Shown in pieces: positions 43,798-52,992 of a stretch of 64,000 bases of DNA (positions within the stretch are counted from its first letter, which is position 1; every line of letters starts with the position of its first letter). The stretch lies in NCBI RefSeq assembly GCF_026008515.1, contig NZ_BQYM01000012.1, positions 1-64,000 of the forward strand. The letters are read 5' to 3'. The notes beneath the pieces were generated by a model. That model was not told the origin of the DNA, searched no databases, and was given only the letters and a program-made list of their open reading frames with translations. The translations under genes were made by a program, and so were the position numbers. The stretch comes from Hoyosella levis. GTDB lineage: Bacteria > Actinomycetota > Actinomycetes > Mycobacteriales > Mycobacteriaceae.

Positions 43798-44448
43798 TCA
43801 CTGCGATGTTTCCTTCGTGGCGCTGGTGAGCAGCCGGTAATGCGGCTTCAACGCTGCGGCTGCCTCGGTATAGCGCTGCGTGGTTGCGATGGATTCGTCG
43901 CCGAGCATCCTGGCCAGGGCGTGGATGGTGATGTCAGGGCGGTTCGCCATGGTCGTGGTGAAGGTATGGCGCAACGTGTGAGTGAGTGCCCCGATGGATC
44001 GCTCGGGTTCTATCCCGGCACGCTTGTAGGCTCGCTGCACGCGGTGCTGAAGGGTTCCCTGGATCAGCCGCAGCTCGTCACGGTTGATGAACAGCGGGTC
44101 GCGCGAGTGGAACCCGTTCCACGGCGGGGAATCGCCGGGGGCGCGCCTGCTCGCGCCGAACCGGGCCGCACGGGTGGAGAGGCAGTCCGCGAGGATCGCG
44201 GTGAGCGGTGGGGATGCGTGCGCGATGCGGTCCTTGCCGCGCACGTGGATGCGCAGCTCGGTGGGCGCATCGGGGTGGGGTTGCAGATCCCCGATGTTGA
44301 GGCCGCGCAGCAATGCGAGAGCGGTGGTGGCGAAATCCCGCTCCGGCCAATCGTCGGATCTCCCCGAGGCAGGGGAGCTGGTGGCGAGGCTCTCGATGAG
44401 CCGCTGGACCGCATCACAAAAATGGGCGCGGACGGCAACACCGCCCAC
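43798..44448 (-). pseudogene. N-terminally truncated tyrosine recombinase
   Basis: 216 residues cover only the catalytic domain: Arg in LLRGLNIGDL, LTHTLRHTFTTTMA, and LGDESIATTQRYTEA with the nucleophile Tyr. In the last block the usual His after Gly is Asp (GDES), which is tolerated in some families. The core-binding domain is missing and its 5' end runs directly into the edge of the polyketide cluster (17 bp from its last gene), so it is likely a broken integrase at the junction. Confidence 0.7.
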
Positions 44449-44464
44449 GCCCCATCAACCCGGC

Positions 44465-45304
44465 TCACCTGGTCGGTGGCCCACACGACGCCAGCACGCG
44501 GTCCAGCACCGCCTCGTGGTGGGCGCGAGCGGCGAGCCCGAGGCTGACGTTGTGCCCCGCACCGGCCAGGAACGAGTCCTCGACGAGCGCTTGTGGGAAG
44601 CGCCTGCGGAGCTGCTCCCGGTCATATGGCGTACAGGCCCACCAGCCCTCGTGCTCGGCGAAGCTGAAGTGCACGGGACAGGTGACCCCGGGTGCCACGT
44701 CTGCCAGCGTCCGGTGCCAGCGGGGCACGTCGGCGCGCTCCGCCGCCGGGAACGGCTGGGTGATGTTGCGGGCGGCGTGCAGGAAGGTCCCGCTCGGGTA
44801 GTTGCGCACCGGACCCCAGTGCAGGTGCATCGCGCTGCGGGCGTTGTGGTGGGTAACCATCTCGACGGGTACGGCGTAGCGCTCGCCGACGCCACAGGTC
44901 TCCAGACGGCGCACACCGAGGTCAGGGTGCCGTGCCGCCAGGGCAAGTGCGACCTTCCCTCCGAAGGAGTGCCCATAGACCGCCAAGCCGGCCGAGGCCC
45001 TACCAAGCAACCCGTGCAGCGCCTCGGCCACCACGTCCGACTGGCCAAGGACGCCGAGCCCGACAGGGAAGCAGGCCCGGGAGGCGCCGTAGCCCGGGCG
45101 GTCCAGCGCCAGGACGCTCAATCCGCGCCGCGCAGCCGCGTCGAGCAAAGACCGGTCGTGCCCCGCGGCGTCGAAGTAGGCCGCGCTCATGGCGGCCCCG
45201 TGTAGCGCAACCACCATCCCCCGGGACGGGCCGTCCGGCTCCGCGAGCAGGCCGGAGAGGACCCCGCCCCGTACTCCGAGCAGCACCTCGCGTCGTGGCT
45301 TCAT
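44465..45304 (-). CDS. Alpha/beta hydrolase of the polyketide cluster
   Basis: 279 aa. Oxyanion region VVALHGAAMS, ALDRPGYGAS, nucleophile elbow YGHSFGGKVAL and a C-terminal His in AGAGHNVSLG form the expected triad. It overlaps the carboxyltransferase gene by ATGA and is the last gene of the operon. It may hydrolyse a lactone, ester or thioester intermediate of the aromatic polyketide; the step is not evident. Confidence 0.85.
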   Translation of the reverse strand: MKPRREVLLGVRGGVLSGLLAEPDGPSRGMVVALHGAAMSAAYFDAAGHDRSLLDAAARRGLSVLALDRPGYGASRACFPVGLGVLGQSDVVAEALHGLLGRASAGLAVYGHSFGGKVALALAARHPDLGVRRLETCGVGERYAVPVEMVTHHNARSAMHLHWGPVRNYPSGTFLHAARNITQPFPAAERADVPRWHRTLADVAPGVTCPVHFSFAEHEGWWACTPYDREQLRRRFPQALVEDSFLAGAGHNVSLGLAARAHHEAVLDRVLASCGPPTR

Positions 45305-46896
45305 CGCGGTAGGTTCACGTGCTTGCGGTTGCGGCGCTCGCCCTTCGCAGCCAGGACCTCGAACGCCGCGGCGACGGTGGCCCGGGTCTCCACCGGGTCG
45401 ATCACGTCGTCGACGAGACCGCGCTCGGCGGCGTAGTAAGGATGCATCAGCTCGTCGCGGAAGGCTGCGGCCCGCGCACGCTCCTCCGCGGCGGGATTCG
45501 CGCAGCCCGCGATCTCGCGCCGGTAGATAACCCGCGCCGCCGCCTCCGCTCCCATCACGGCGATCTCGTTGCTCGGCCAGGCGAAGCAGAAGTCGGCGCC
45601 GATGGAGCGCGAGTCCATGACGATGTACGCCCCGCCGTACGCCTTGCGGAGGACGAGCGAGACCCGCGGCACCGTCGCCTGGCAGTAGGCGCTCAGTAGC
45701 TTGGCACCGTGCCGGATGATCCCGCCGTGCTCCTGATCGACCCCGGGCATGAAGCCGGGCACGTCGACGAGAGTGAGCAGGGGGATGTTGAAGCTGTCGC
45801 AGAACTGCACAAAGCCCGCCCCCTTCTGACTGGACTCGAGGTCCAGTACACCGGCGCGGTGGATCGGCTGGTTCGCCACGATGCCGACGGTGCGGCCACC
45901 GATCCGCGCGAAGCAGGTGACCAGATTCCGGGACCAACCGGGATGGATCTCGAGGTACTCCCCGTCGTCCACGATCTCCTCGATCACGGCGAGCACATCG
46001 TATGCCGTGCTCGCCTCCGCGGGCACGATGTCGAGCAGTCGGTGGTTGGGTCGGTCGACCGGGTCGGTGCTGGCGTAGCACGGCGGCTGCTCGCTGCTGT
46101 TCTGCGGCAAGAAACCAAGCAGGTAGCGGGCATCCTCCAGGCACGCCTCCTCCGACTCGTAGGACCGGTGGGCCACCCCGGACATGGTCGCGTGCACCCG
46201 CGCTCCGCCGAGGCTCTCGACGTCGACCTTCTCGCCAGTCACCGTGCCGACCACGTCCGGACCGGTGACGAACATCTGGGACGTGCTCTCGACCATGAAG
46301 ACGAAGTCCGTCAGGGCCGGGGAGTACGCCGCGCCACCCGCACAGGGACCGAGCATCAGCGAAAGCTGCGGGACCCGCCCGGAGGCCTCGGTGTTGCGGA
46401 CGAAGATGCCGCCGTAGCCCGCGAGCGCCGTCACGCCCTCCTGGATGCGGGCACCCGCCCCGTCATTGAGTGCGATCAGGGGCGCCCCGGCCTGGATCGC
46501 GAGGTCCATCACCCGGTGGATCTTCTGCGCGTGCGCCTCGCCCAACGAGCCGCCGAAGAGACGGAAGTCGTGGCCATAGACGAACACCGAACGGCCGTGC
46601 ACCTTGCCGTAGCCCGTTACCACGCCGTCGGTGGCGGGACGGCGGCCCGCCAGGGATGCCGACTCTGCACGGTGCTGACGGAACATCTCCAACTCGTGGA
46701 AGGTGCCTGGGTCGAGCAGGAGCTCAAGCCGCTCGCGGACGGTGAGCTTACCGCGCTCGTGCTGGCGCTCCGACGACGGATCGTCGATGCAGCGCACGTG
46801 CGCACGGCGACGGTGGAGATCGCCGACCCGATCCGCGATCGAGTCGGGCGTGCAGGCGAAGGGCTCCGCCACGGGGGTCTGGATCAACGCGGTCAT
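45301..46896 (-). CDS. Acyl-CoA carboxylase carboxyltransferase (beta) subunit
   Basis: 531 aa. A tandem crotonase-fold carboxyltransferase of the AccD/PccB type, with GGSLGEAHAQKIHRVMDLA, GARIQEGV, LGPCAGGAAYSPALTDF and a C-terminal-domain FLPGVDQEHGG-like block (PGFMPGVDQEHGGIIRHGAK). It moves the carboxyl group from biotin to acetyl-CoA to make malonyl-CoA. With the biotin carboxylase/BCCP subunit at 57547 it gives the cluster its own extender-unit supply, as JadJ-type enzymes do in jadomycin biosynthesis. GAGGAG precedes ATG 46896. Confidence 0.93.
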   Translation of the reverse strand: MTALIQTPVAEPFACTPDSIADRVGDLHRRRAHVRCIDDPSSERQHERGKLTVRERLELLLDPGTFHELEMFRQHRAESASLAGRRPATDGVVTGYGKVHGRSVFVYGHDFRLFGGSLGEAHAQKIHRVMDLAIQAGAPLIALNDGAGARIQEGVTALAGYGGIFVRNTEASGRVPQLSLMLGPCAGGAAYSPALTDFVFMVESTSQMFVTGPDVVGTVTGEKVDVESLGGARVHATMSGVAHRSYESEEACLEDARYLLGFLPQNSSEQPPCYASTDPVDRPNHRLLDIVPAEASTAYDVLAVIEEIVDDGEYLEIHPGWSRNLVTCFARIGGRTVGIVANQPIHRAGVLDLESSQKGAGFVQFCDSFNIPLLTLVDVPGFMPGVDQEHGGIIRHGAKLLSAYCQATVPRVSLVLRKAYGGAYIVMDSRSIGADFCFAWPSNEIAVMGAEAAARVIYRREIAGCANPAAEERARAAAFRDELMHPYYAAERGLVDDVIDPVETRATVAAAFEVLAAKGERRNRKHVNLPR

Positions 46897-47252
46897 CAGT
46901 TCTCCTCGGGGGTGGGGTGAGTGAGCTGCTCGGTCGACGACGGCGGGAGCCGCATGGAAAGGAGGCCGGGCGACGAGGTCGAGTCCGGTGACCACGTCGA
47001 GGTGCGGCCGTGCGCGCGCAGGGCACGCCTCTTGTTCTCGTGCAGACGTGAGTCGAGCAGGCCGGCGTGGGAGGACGGCAGACCCCGCTGGACGCCGGTG
47101 CCTACGCGGCGCGAGGACACCGCGACGGCACTGGTGGCCAGCGTCTCGCGCAGGCTCGTCTTGTCGAGGAGCGCGCCATCGACAAGGGCATAGCCCACCT
47201 TGAGCGTCTCGCCATAGGTCCAGCACAGCGCAGCGGCCAGGAAGATGCTCAT
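46896..47252 (-). CDS. Small hypothetical protein in polyketide operon
   Basis: 118-codon frame beginning MSIFLAAALCWTYGETLKVG, whose start overlaps the MFS gene stop (ATGA) and whose stop touches the carboxyltransferase start. The first ~50 residues look protein-like; the Ser/Arg/Pro-rich second half does not. Possibly a small pathway protein or a small carboxylase subunit, but no family is recognisable. Confidence 0.4.
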   Translation of the reverse strand: MSIFLAAALCWTYGETLKVGYALVDGALLDKTSLRETLATSAVAVSSRRVGTGVQRGLPSSHAGLLDSRLHENKRRALRAHGRTSTWSPDSTSSPGLLSMRLPPSSTEQLTHPTPEEN

Positions 47253-48556
47253 CGCGAACCTCCGTCGGGAGTGATGAGGGCGACCGCCGCAGCCACGAGA
47301 AGCGCGCCTCCGGCGGCGGCGAGAGACGGAGACAAGGTACGGGCGAGCGCGGTGCCGGCCAGACCGAGCGGGACGGCCAGGGCCGCGCCGGACTGGACTA
47401 GGACCTGATAGCCGCCCAAGGCCCCAGTGCGCAGGCCGGGCGGGATCGCGGCGACGGCGCGGAGGTTCAACGGCACGAAGCCGAACACGAACGCAAGACC
47501 GACGAGCGTCGACAACCCGGCCACGACCGGAACCGACCAAGGGGCAAGCAGCGCGCCGAGAAGGTACGCCGTACCCGCACAGGCTGCGGACGCCGCGACC
47601 AGCAGGGCCAGTGGGACCCGGCGGACCAACACCCCCGTCAGTGGGACGGCGAGCGCCATCCCGAGTCCGACCGGCGCAGCCGCCAGAGCAGCGACCGGCA
47701 CGGGCCCGGTCACGTACAGCTGTTGCTGCGCGGCCGCGAAGAAGAGCAGGAATGAGCCGTTGAACAGGCCTGCGGTCGCCGCGTTCGTGGCGAAGGATCG
47801 GGAAGCGGCGGCCGGGAGCGCGGCTCGCAGGGGCGCTCGGACCAGCACGACGACGGCACCCGCGGCGAGCAGCCCCCCGCCGACCCGCACTGCGGCTGGG
47901 ACGGGAGCGAGAGCCGCCACGATCCCTACGGCCACGGGTATGACGACCGCGACGGCGATGCCGGACGACTGACCGGGCGCGGAGGGGTTGGCGGGCATCC
48001 AGCGCGCGGCGGCCGCAGCGAGGCCGAGTGCCACCGGAGCGGGCCAGCACGCGGCAAGCTGCCAGGACGCGCCCAGCAGCGGAGCAGTGACGAGCAGCCC
48101 AGCGACGAAGCCGCCGCCACCGACCAGGCTGTAGAGCCGGGTCGCGCGCTCCCGATCGGCCGGGTTGGCGAAGGCCTGAGCGAGGACCGCGTTGCCGAGC
48201 GGGGTGGTGAGCCCGGCGCTGAGACCCTTTGCCAGGCGGGCGACGACGAGTGCGGCGGCACCTCCGGCCAGGGCCGAAAGCACGGTCGCGACGGCGAAGA
48301 CGACCAGCGCGACGACGAGGACGGTGCGTGTCCCGAAACGCTCGGCCACCGGCGCCGCGACCGGGATGCCCGCGACGAAACCGAGTGGGAAGGCTGCGGC
48401 GACTAGCGCGATGTCGCCCGGGCCCAGTCCTACGTCTGCGGTGATCGCTGGGAGCAGAACGAACAACGAGGAGACCTCGACCGTGTCGATCAGGAGGTTT
48501 CCCGCGACGACGGCGAGGACGCCCCAAGGAGCCGCGCGCAGCCCGTTTGTGGTCAT
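47249..48556 (-). CDS. MFS transporter (probable product exporter)
   Basis: 435 aa with about 12 to 14 hydrophobic helices. Starts WGVLAVVAGNLLIDTVEVSS; the loop 2-3 signature appears as APVAERFGTRTVL. Inside a biosynthetic operon it most likely exports the product and confers self-resistance. It lies 6 bp after the oxygenase-reductase gene. Confidence 0.88.
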   Translation of the reverse strand: MTTNGLRAAPWGVLAVVAGNLLIDTVEVSSLFVLLPAITADVGLGPGDIALVAAAFPLGFVAGIPVAAPVAERFGTRTVLVVALVVFAVATVLSALAGGAAALVVARLAKGLSAGLTTPLGNAVLAQAFANPADRERATRLYSLVGGGGFVAGLLVTAPLLGASWQLAACWPAPVALGLAAAAARWMPANPSAPGQSSGIAVAVVIPVAVGIVAALAPVPAAVRVGGGLLAAGAVVVLVRAPLRAALPAAASRSFATNAATAGLFNGSFLLFFAAAQQQLYVTGPVPVAALAAAPVGLGMALAVPLTGVLVRRVPLALLVAASAACAGTAYLLGALLAPWSVPVVAGLSTLVGLAFVFGFVPLNLRAVAAIPPGLRTGALGGYQVLVQSGAALAVPLGLAGTALARTLSPSLAAAGGALLVAAAVALITPDGGSR

Positions 48557-48562
48557 CGATGC

Positions 48563-50833
48563 CTACCCGAGGACCGTGCCACCGCTGGCGTCGACGACGG
48601 TGCCGGTGATCCAGCCCGCTTCATCGGAGGCCAGGAAGCTCACCGCCGCCGCGATCTCCGCCGGGTCGCCGACCCGGTTGAACGGCGAGAGGCTGCCCAT
48701 CATGGCGACTGCGGCCGGGTCGTCGAAGATCGCACTGCCGTTGTCGGTGATCCCGGGAGCCACGGCGTTGACTGTGATGCCCCGCTGCGCGACGCCCTTG
48801 GCGAGGTGTCGGGTGAGCTGCTCGATGGCACCCTTCGTCATGGCGTAGGCAATCTCATCCGGGTTCGCGATCTTGGTCAGCCCGGTGGAGATGTTGATGA
48901 TCCGGCCGTTGGCCGGCATGACCCGCAGCACCTCCTGAGTGAGGAAGAAAGGCGCCTTCACGTTGACCCGCACCAGCTCGTCGAAAGCGTCCTCGCTGGT
49001 ACCGTCGAAGGAAGTCCCGCCCATCACCCCAGCGTTGTTGATCAGCACATCGACCTGCGCGCTCCCGGTGCGGTCGGCGAACTGCTGCGTGGTCTCGGCC
49101 ACCAGATCGCGCAGCCGGGTGGTGTCGTCGAAGGCGGCGACCACGCTGAAGGCAGCGCCCCCGAAGGACTGGATCTCCGCGACCACCTCGGCCGCTTGCT
49201 CGACACGGCGGGCGCAGTGCACTGCGACAACCGCACCCTCGCGCGCGAGGTCGAGTGCGATGCCGCGTCCGATGCCACGGCTGGCGCCGGTGACGAGGCA
49301 GCGCTTCCCAACGAGCCGTTGGCCACGGGGGGCCGGTCGGCCGGTGATCGCGGCCCGCACGACGGAGGGGACGGCGACGGTGGTCATGGTGCTCCTGAAA
49401 GTCTCGGTGAGGATCTCGGCCAGGGTGACCGGATCGCGATCGGTCCACGTCACAACACCGTCGGGGAGGACGAGGGCTGCCCGCAGACCGGCCAGGGCAG
49501 CTACATGGGGGCCGGTGGGCTCGCCGACGAGCACCACGCAGCCACTCGCGGTGACGCGTCCCCAGACCTGCTCCCCTGCTCGGTCGCGGCACCACAGGAC
49601 GGCGCGGCCTGCTCGCAGCGACGAGGCAACCGATGCGGACCTACCGTCGGGGCCGGTGACGTCGAACGCGCCGATGACGCGTCCGGAGCGGTCACCGGAC
49701 GGAAGCGCACCGGTGCCGGAGACGACACCGGCTATGTCCCGGTGCACCGATTCCAGCTGCAGCAGCTCGGCCATCATGCCGCGCTGCGGCTCGAGGTCAT
49801 TCTCGCTAAGCAGCAGGTGTGCCTGGGCACCGACGTTCAGTGCCGCGCGGCGCGCCCGCGCGACCGCGTCGGTGGAGTAGTCGTCGAGGATCGCCTCGTC
49901 GGCCGCACATCGGTGGATGGCCGCGAGCCGCCAGGCCAGCCGGGCCGCGTCATCGAGGCCGAGGTTCAGCGGCAGGCCACCGGCAGGCATCAGCCGGTGG
50001 CCCGCGTCGCCTGCCAGCACAACCCGCCCCGCACGGAAGTGGCGGGCCCATTGCGCGGCGTCGGTGAAGGCATCGATCCAGCCAGGCCTCGCTGCGCTGA
50101 TGTCTTCCCCCGTGAGGGAGTCCCACAGCTCGCAAACCTCGGCGAAGTCAACCTTCTCGGTGTCGTCAGGCTTGGAGCCGTGGCGGTAGGCCATCAGCCG
50201 CGTCTCGCCGGTGGGCAGGCGTGCGGCGGTGACCATGCCGCCCTCCACCACCTCGAAGCGGCGGAGCGCGACCTCGATTCCGGTCACGTCGGCGCGCACC
50301 AGACGGCGGTTGCCCGCGCGACCGTCGAGCTCGATACCAGCGAGACGTCGTACCGTGCTGTCCTCGCCGTCGCAACCGACGAGGTGACCGGCACGCAGCT
50401 CTACCCGCGCGGTCTCCGTGGCGAGGTCGGCCCGTACCTCGCTGCCGGTGTCATCCAAGCCGGTGAGGACCACACCCCAGCGGACGGCTACCCCGGCCTC
50501 GTCGAGCTCGGCGATGAGGGCAGCCTCCAGCTCGGTCTGCGGACACTTCCACTGCCCGGCGAACGGTGTCCCGTCCTCGAGCGGAAGCGGCAGCCCTGCG
50601 AAGTGGCCCGAAGGGAGATGCGGCAGGTCGTTGAGTCGGCTCAGCAGCCCTCGCGCGCCGAGGAGCTGCATCGTGCGAGCGTTCAGGGTGGTGGCGCGGG
50701 ACTCCGCGCGCGGAGCCGTCCGGGCATCTATCACGGCGACATCGACGTCGGCCCGCCGAAGGTCGAGCGCGAGCAGGAGGCCGACCGGACCCGCGCCGAC
50801 GACGAGGACATCGTGGCTCGCGTGCCGGGTCAC
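48563..50833 (-). CDS. Bifunctional FAD monooxygenase / SDR reductase (PgaM-like)
   Basis: 756-aa fusion. Residues 1-~480 are an aromatic hydroxylase: VVGAGPVGLLLALDL (FAD), CDGEDSTVRRLAG, VVLAGDAGHRLMPAGGLPLN (normally GDAAH). Residues ~483-756 are a short-chain dehydrogenase: VTGASRGIGRGIAL, NNAGVMG, YAMTK. The same fusion (PgaM, CabM) is characteristic of angucycline clusters and carries out C12b oxygenation/dehydration and C6 ketoreduction. An internal ATG at 49387 preceded by AGGAG lies exactly at the domain border, as in pgaM, where a separate reductase is also made. It overlaps the aromatase gene by ATGA. Confidence 0.92.
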   Translation of the reverse strand: MTRHASHDVLVVGAGPVGLLLALDLRRADVDVAVIDARTAPRAESRATTLNARTMQLLGARGLLSRLNDLPHLPSGHFAGLPLPLEDGTPFAGQWKCPQTELEAALIAELDEAGVAVRWGVVLTGLDDTGSEVRADLATETARVELRAGHLVGCDGEDSTVRRLAGIELDGRAGNRRLVRADVTGIEVALRRFEVVEGGMVTAARLPTGETRLMAYRHGSKPDDTEKVDFAEVCELWDSLTGEDISAARPGWIDAFTDAAQWARHFRAGRVVLAGDAGHRLMPAGGLPLNLGLDDAARLAWRLAAIHRCAADEAILDDYSTDAVARARRAALNVGAQAHLLLSENDLEPQRGMMAELLQLESVHRDIAGVVSGTGALPSGDRSGRVIGAFDVTGPDGRSASVASSLRAGRAVLWCRDRAGEQVWGRVTASGCVVLVGEPTGPHVAALAGLRAALVLPDGVVTWTDRDPVTLAEILTETFRSTMTTVAVPSVVRAAITGRPAPRGQRLVGKRCLVTGASRGIGRGIALDLAREGAVVAVHCARRVEQAAEVVAEIQSFGGAAFSVVAAFDDTTRLRDLVAETTQQFADRTGSAQVDVLINNAGVMGGTSFDGTSEDAFDELVRVNVKAPFFLTQEVLRVMPANGRIINISTGLTKIANPDEIAYAMTKGAIEQLTRHLAKGVAQRGITVNAVAPGITDNGSAIFDDPAAVAMMGSLSPFNRVGDPAEIAAAVSFLASDEAGWITGTVVDASGGTVLG

Positions 50834-51813
50834 GACACCGTTCCCTCGGCCCAGGCCTTGGCCCTGTTGAGGGTCATCAGGCTGTTGGTGCTGAGCGCGT
50901 CCTGAACGTAGGTACGGGCGGTCTCCACCGTCGCGTCGGCACCCAGGATCCGGGGGATCGCCTCGGGGTTGAGCAGCACCACGTGACGCGAGCTGACCCG
51001 CGCTCCCCCCGCTCCGTCGTCAACGAAGCGCCACTCGCCGTTGTGCACTGTCATCAGCGGCGGCAGGGTCGTCTGCTTGTAGACGATCCGATCCGGCGCG
51101 AAACAGATCCGGTACGACCGGGTCGTGTGGGTCGAGCCGTCCTTGGCGACGGTGTCCATCTCTAGGGTCTGCACCCCTGGCTCGGGCTCGTCGAGCCGCA
51201 CCTGCGCGACGTGGCCCAGACGCTCCTTCCAAGCACCGGCCTCATTGACGAAATCGAAGCAGGCGGCGGCCGGGCCGGCCACTTCCACCGCGTCCTCGAA
51301 CTCCAGCAGCAGCCCCGTGCTGTCATCGCTCGCCTCGGCGTTGCGCTTCAGCGCAGCCAGCTCCGACCGGCTGTTGCCGTCGACCGCGCGGACGATCCAG
51401 TCCAGGGACTCCGGGTCGTCGCCGACGGCGGCGAAGTCGTGGAGCAGTCGCACGACGCACCCCGTTGCTTCGCTGCCGGGCTCGACGATCCAGGTACCGC
51501 CCATCGAGGCGACCGGGTGCTGGGAGCGCTCCTGGCGGAAGCGGATCGTGCGCCGATCGGGGTCCAGGTCCCGGCGCGAGCGCCAGCTCTTCACGGCGTC
51601 GTTGGCGGTCGCCCAGATGTGGATGCGTTCCGCGCGACCGCCGAGGTCCTCACGGTCGAGATGAACGGTCGGCGGGAACAGGCGCGGCCAGCTCTCGACG
51701 TCGGCCAGCAGGCCGTAGACGTCCTCGGCGGGACGGGTGATCTCGATAGTGTGCTCCATGGTGGTGACGCCGTCCACGGTCACGGCATCCGGCGGGGTGA
51801 CGGTCTCGGTCAT
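50830..51813 (-). CDS. Di-domain polyketide aromatase/cyclase
   Basis: 327 aa containing two START-like (Bet v1-fold) halves: HTIEITRPAEDVYGLLADVESWPRLFPPTVHL and, from ~residue 180, a second half with GPAAACFDFVNEAGAWKERLGH (shortened here as ACFDFVNEAGAWKERL). Di-domain ARO/CYC enzymes close and aromatise the first ring of reduced aromatic polyketides. GAGGAG before ATG 51813. It sits between the ketoreductase and the PgaM-like gene, as pgaL does. Confidence 0.92.
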   Translation of the reverse strand: MTETVTPPDAVTVDGVTTMEHTIEITRPAEDVYGLLADVESWPRLFPPTVHLDREDLGGRAERIHIWATANDAVKSWRSRRDLDPDRRTIRFRQERSQHPVASMGGTWIVEPGSEATGCVVRLLHDFAAVGDDPESLDWIVRAVDGNSRSELAALKRNAEASDDSTGLLLEFEDAVEVAGPAAACFDFVNEAGAWKERLGHVAQVRLDEPEPGVQTLEMDTVAKDGSTHTTRSYRICFAPDRIVYKQTTLPPLMTVHNGEWRFVDDGAGGARVSSRHVVLLNPEAIPRILGADATVETARTYVQDALSTNSLMTLNRAKAWAEGTVS

Positions 51814-51839
51814 CGAAAGCTCCTCAGGTCGACAGGGGG

Positions 51840-52637
51840 TCAGAAGTTGCCGAGGCCGCCGCAGACGTTGAGCGCCTGCGCGGCGACCGCGGCCGCACTG
51901 GGGCTGGCGAGGTACCCGACGAGACCGGCCACCTCCTGCGGGGTGGCGTAGCGGCCGAGCGGGATCTTGGCGGTGAATCGGGCGAGGATCTCGTCCTCGC
52001 TGGTGTCCCAGGCCGCAGCGTATCCCCGCCGGACTCGGGCGGCCATCGGCGTTTCGACGTACCCGGGGCACACGGCGTTCACGTTGATCCCCTGGCCGGC
52101 GAGCTCGTTGCCGAGGGACTTGGTGAAGCCGACGAGGGCGTGCTTCGAGGCGGAGTACGGCGCGCCGAGCACGACCCCCTGCTTGCCGGCCGTGGAGGCG
52201 ATGTTGATGATCCGGCCAGCGCCGGCCGCCAGCATGCCGCCGGCGTTGAGAACCTCGCGGGTCATCCGGAAGGCGCCGTGGATGTTGACGTCGAACACGT
52301 CGAACCACAGCTCGTCCTCGAGCGCGGCGGTAGGTCCGCCGCCGCTGCGGCCGGCGTTGTTGACAAGCACGCCGACCGGGCCGAGCTCCTGCACGGCCTG
52401 CTCGACGAAGGCCGTCACGCTGTCCTGGTCCCGGACGTCGAGCCGCGCCCCCGCGACCGTGGCGCCGGTCGCTGCCAGCTCGGCGACGGTCTCTTTCACG
52501 GCGCCCTCGTCGCGGGCGCCAAGGAAGACCTCATAGCCCATCTGTGCCAGAGTGCGGGCGGACTCCAGCCCAATCCCGCTGGTCCCTCCCGTCACCAGCG
52601 CGGCGCCGGCGACTCCTCGTCGGGTCTGCATCGTCAT
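51840..52637 (-). CDS. Polyketide ketoreductase (ActIII-like SDR)
   Basis: 265 aa. NADPH motif VTGGTSGIGLESA, NNAGRSGGG, IASTAGKQGVVLGAPYSASK with catalytic Ser-Tyr-Lys, and VCPGYVETPMAARVR, the active-site lid typical of C9 ketoreductases of type II PKS. It reduces the C9 carbonyl of the nascent poly-beta-ketone, giving an angucycline- or anthracycline-type folding pattern. Confidence 0.94.
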   Translation of the reverse strand: MTMQTRRGVAGAALVTGGTSGIGLESARTLAQMGYEVFLGARDEGAVKETVAELAATGATVAGARLDVRDQDSVTAFVEQAVQELGPVGVLVNNAGRSGGGPTAALEDELWFDVFDVNIHGAFRMTREVLNAGGMLAAGAGRIINIASTAGKQGVVLGAPYSASKHALVGFTKSLGNELAGQGINVNAVCPGYVETPMAARVRRGYAAAWDTSEDEILARFTAKIPLGRYATPQEVAGLVGYLASPSAAAVAAQALNVCGGLGNF

Positions 52638-52675
52638 TGTCGTCCTCGTCTTGTTGTAGGTGTGTGGCCGGGGGC

Positions 52676-52933
52676 TTAGGCGGTCACGGCCGCAAGGGCC
52701 TCGTTGACCACCGCGGTGAGCTCGCGCGGGGTGCGGGCTTCGGAGAGCGCGGCCTCGTCGAGGACCACGCCGTACTCGCGTTCGACCAGGCCAGCGGCCT
52801 CAAGGATCGCGAGAGACTCGTAACCCAGATCTTGGAGCTCGACGTCAGCGACGTCAGCTGTCAGGTCGACATCCTCGGCGGCGCCGCCAGCGCGGTCGAG
52901 GATGTCCATCAGGATCGGAACGGTCATTTGCAT
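52676..52933 (-). CDS. Type II PKS acyl carrier protein
   Basis: 85 aa. The phosphopantetheine site is the Ser in DLGYESLAILEA, close to the canonical LGYDSLA. It carries the growing polyketide chain between the ketosynthase pair and the tailoring enzymes. ATG 52933 is preceded by GGGAG. It lies directly after the chain-length factor gene, the usual order. Confidence 0.94.
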   Translation of the reverse strand: MQMTVPILMDILDRAGGAAEDVDLTADVADVELQDLGYESLAILEAAGLVEREYGVVLDEAALSEARTPRELTAVVNEALAAVTA

Positions 52934-52992
52934 CACAAGCTCCCTTGTTGGAGTGGTAGGGGCGGCGGGGGTCGGTACGACCGGCCGACGGC

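Noticed and set aside
46896-48527. Long minus frame opposite in phase to the MFS transporter
   Set aside because: Arg/Gly-rich out-of-frame reading; only its last 118 codons lie outside the MFS gene and are listed separately with low confidence.
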